Shown: positions 61,331 through 64,000 of the stretch, piece after piece
Position numbering within the stretch: position 1 is the stretch's first letter
Layout: the number at the start of each line of letters is the position of its first letter
Origin: Piromyces finnis
Lineage: Eukaryota; Neocallimastigomycota; Neocallimastigomycetes; Neocallimastigales; Neocallimastigaceae
Assembly (NCBI GenBank): GCA_002104945.1
Contig: MCFH01000045.1
Span: 248,001 to 312,000, forward strand
Direction: 5' to 3'
Length of the DNA stretch: 64,000 nt
Notes under the pieces: model-generated
What the model was told of the DNA's origin: nothing
Seen by the model: the letters and a program-made list of their open reading frames with translations, nothing else
The model's database searches: none
Position numbers and translations under genes: made by a program

Positions 61331-62498
61331 CTACAAACAAAAAAAGTAAAAGATTTTCTTCCACATTATATCAATTATGGATATATTAAAATAAATTAAT
61401 TTTTTTTTAATTTAAAATTTTATAATACAAAATTTAATATTGTAAAAATAAGTCATAAATGAATGAATGAATATTTATGTATATAGATAAATAAATAGTA
61501 TAAATAAATGTATAAAATTTTAATTAAATAAATGATTATAAACTTTAATACATTATTCTTTTACATTTAAAAATTTACTTACATTATTAATTTTTAAATA
61601 ACTTTTTGTATTATATTATTATATAGAAAAGGAAAAGGGTGATTTTATATATATTTCATATTCTCTTTATTATAAATATCTTTTATAAAAAGAAAGAACC
61701 TATTAAACTAAAATGTTCCTTTCTTTTCCTTATAATATAGTACTCTAAATTAAAAAAAGTTCTATTTATGAAATTATTGGATTTATATACCTTTTTTTAT
61801 TTTATTTTATAATGAAAAACATCAAAAATTTATTAATTAAAAAAAAAAAGAAAATGATACTTTTAAAAAAATTATGTTCAATTAATATTTATAATGATAT
61901 ATATTTATATTCATACTTTGTATTTATTTACTTTTATATGCTAAGTAAATATATAATTTATAAAATAATTATTAGTAATGTTTATTTAAATAATTGAGTT
62001 AGAAAAATAAAATATACTAATATAATATATATTACATAATTACTGTCTTTGATAATTGATAAAAACTTTACTCTCTTTTTGTATATATCTATATGAATAT
62101 TTCATTTAAACCTTCGAAGCATTAGATATTACCGAATAATAAATTTGCTTAAAATTGAAAATTCTTTATTTTAGAAAAAAAAATATATTCCTTTTATAAA
62201 AGTAGATAAAATGACTTTTTAATTAATTAGAACCAAAAGAGACTTTTAAAAATTATTTCTTTTCTTAAAAACTTTTTAATTTGAATGGTTTGTTTTAAAA
62301 ATTATTAATTAAAAAATATATATATATATAATCATTGAGAGTAAAGAAAATATGCCTTCAATTTAACTGGTACCCAAAATGGTACCTTTAAAAACCATGT
62401 TTTGAATAGAATATAATAATAGAAGGAACTGTCATGATGCTACCCTCTCATATAGATTTCAATATTACTTTTTTGATAAAATTAAAAATTAACTTGAT
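61331..62498. other. Intergenic; a GC-richer patch at the end
   Basis: Mostly AT-rich. From about 62340 to 62455 there is a richer patch with paired GGTACC palindromes (62369-62374, 62381-62386) and a minus-strand ATG at 62433-62435 that opens only 14 codons. It does not resolve into a gene. Confidence 0.4.
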
Positions 62499-62511
62499 TA
62501 TTAAATGACTA

Positions 62512-63072
62512 GTCGTTCCAGTTTTTATCCTGGTTGTTAAGGCGTTGCCTTAGTATACATAAGGCTTCTGGTTCGACCCCGCAGATGTCAGTGCCTGTGG
62601 ATTTTCCCACTGGGTTTGCCATGGGTTGGGTTATGATATTCAGGTAAGTATAAATGAACTTTCTAATTTACTACTATGATAATAACACTCGTCTAGCCGG
62701 CCTGAGAGGGTCTAGTGTACATGGTACATTCCAAATTAGAACTTAATAAGTGGTGACTTAGGCTATGCCAAAAACACATAATATTCCTTAATCAATTTAA
62801 GTGTAAACATTAGGGGGCGGTTGACACGTGATCAAATTGACTATAAGAGGCTTAGCATTGTAGTTGTGAAATATCGTACAACGACATGCATCTAATGTAC
62901 ATGGATTAAGTGAGCGTCGAAGCTGAAGAAACAGTATGACAGACCAGGAGGGTCACAACCACCTAGCAATAGGAATGAGCCAACGTTTCTCTAAGAACCA
63001 CCATTGGAGCTAACTCTGATCGATGGGAGAAATGCACTCGGAAGTTAAAAAAAAAAAAAAAAAAAAAAAAAA
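62512..63072 (+). mobile_element. SINE, copy 2 (plus orientation)
   Basis: Begins GTCGTTCCAG. A-box-like TGGTTGTTAAGG lies at 62531-62542 and the canonical B box GGTTCGACCCC at 62570-62580; the segment between forms a tRNA-like arm (CCTTA-GTATACA-TAAGG). It ends in a poly-A tail of about 26 and is flanked by exact 13-bp duplications, TATTAAATGACTA, at 62499-62511 and 63073-63085. It is almost identical to 35078-35632 in reverse. Roughly 62915-62965 resembles the last codons of the LINE ORF at 46425-46480. Short T runs inside (TTTTT near 62522, TTTT at 62602) might weaken Pol III transcription. Confidence 0.92.
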
Positions 63073-63085
63073 TATTAAATGACTA

Positions 63086-64000
63086 TTTAATATTAATATA
63101 AAGTAATATATAAAATCAATAAAAGATTATATATTATTATATATTGAAAATAAATTACCAATAAAATAAATCTTCAAAATATCTTTTTTTAAAATTTTAT
63201 TTTTTTTTTTTTTTCGAATTAAAAAGTTTAAACTTTATGTAATATGTAAAAAAAAAAAAAAGAAATATTTAAGAAGAAAAAAAAGTAAGATTTCTAAAGA
63301 AAATAGAAATATTATAAATTAAAATAAAAAGATAAATAAAAAGAAAAAAAAATAAAAATCTCTTATATATTAAGCAACCACCACCACAACAACATTTATT
63401 TAATCTAATAAAAAAAGATTTTATAAAAAAAAAAAATTTAAGCAATTAAAAATTGTTTTACATTTAAAAACAAACATTTAATATTTCAATTAAATTTAAA
63501 ACAATAAAAAGTTTAAAATTTTTATTTGTTAAATATAAATTACATTTTACAAATTTATCAAAATAAAATAAAATAAAAATAAATACATTTTAAAAAAATA
63601 TAATACATAAAAAAAAAAAGAGAGAGAAAACTTATATAAAAAATTCAATTTAAAATAATCTCACTTTTAACATTTAATCGGATAAAAATAAGACAAAACT
63701 ATATTTAATATCTATTGAGAAATTTAAAAGTGGAAATATTGCAAATACTCAATAAATATTACATACTAATTGTAAATTAAACGTTATGGACAAAGTTGAC
63801 ATAATTAAAAGCAATTTAATTAAACATTATTTAAGTAAAATACCTATTTCTCTTATGTATTGCTTTTATAATATAAAATAAAATAAAGATTTTAAATCAT
63901 TTCAAACTTATATATATTTAATATTTTATTATACATATTTGCTATATATTTTTTTTTATTATATATATATTATAAATTAATTCTATCTAGAATTGAAATA
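63086..64000. other. AT-rich end of window, no gene seen
   Basis: A/T tracts only. No ORF, exon pair or RNA signal that I can support. Confidence 0.5.

Noticed and set aside
61812-61997. 61-codon frame MKNIKNLLIKKKKK and onward
   Set aside because: Composition equals random AT-rich sequence; no splice context or domain.
1-64000. CRISPR arrays, operons, prophage or bacterial-type systems
   Set aside because: Spliced genes, poly-A retroelements and gene content are eukaryotic; all regular repeats are microsatellites, coding repeats or the palindrome.

Overview
This is a eukaryotic nuclear window. It is extremely AT-rich, full of A/T homopolymers and ATT/AAAT microsatellites, with short GT-AG introns of roughly 80-250 nt in most genes. 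Gene content is fungal in character: GRAM-VASt sterol carrier of Lam type, DFG10/SRD5A3-type reductase, Sfi1-type centrin-binding protein, ABCB transporter, acidic and Asn-rich low-complexity proteins with secretory signals, and a non-LTR retrotransposon with a matching SINE. Together with a large basal-body-type Sfi1 protein, this best fits an anaerobic gut chytrid (Neocallimastigomycota). That placement is an inference; another very AT-rich lineage such as dictyostelids is the main alternative.

Layout. 1-511: 3' end of a NAPE-PLD-like metallo-beta-lactamase gene. 2.06-8.68 kb: a large near-perfect inverted duplication carrying two divergent, nearly identical genes for a secreted Asp/Glu/Asn-rich protein. 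9.3-10.85 kb: two head-to-head gene remnants. 11.4-13.1 kb: a DEDDh exonuclease-like gene, probably fused to an Asn-rich, tail-anchored region. 13.4-13.5 kb: a possible structured RNA. 15.0-17.2 kb: a complete NAPE-PLD-like gene in five exons. 18.1-24.8 kb: a 17-exon Sfi1-like gene. 25.3-27.3 kb: inositol-tetrakisphosphate 1-kinase in eight exons. 28.6-32.5 kb: a 1016-residue protein I do not recognise. 32.5-39.5 kb: a gene-poor stretch containing a SINE. 39.5-43.9 kb: an intronless full-length ABCB transporter. 44.7-47.6 kb: two 5'-truncated LINE copies. 49.7-53.7 kb (minus): an ankyrin protein with an RVxF-like motif. 56.0-57.2 kb: polyprenol reductase-like gene. 58.0-60.8 kb (minus): GRAM-VASt protein. 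62.5-63.1 kb: a second SINE copy.

The genes form no operon. Several act on lipids, membranes or phosphoinositols: two NAPE-PLD-like hydrolases, ITPK, the ABCB pump, polyprenol reductase and the Lam-type sterol carrier. I do not claim that they are functionally linked.

Most interesting points: the 6.6-kb palindrome with a small internal segment inverted relative to the rest of the arms; a roughly 535-bp SINE with a tRNA-like head, exact target-site duplications and an internal stretch matching the end of the local LINE ORF; and an exonuclease-like protein whose catalytic His position is Asp. Multi-exon models were assembled by hand from reading frame, GT-AG sites and family conservation. Exon junctions are therefore good hypotheses, not confirmed transcripts.
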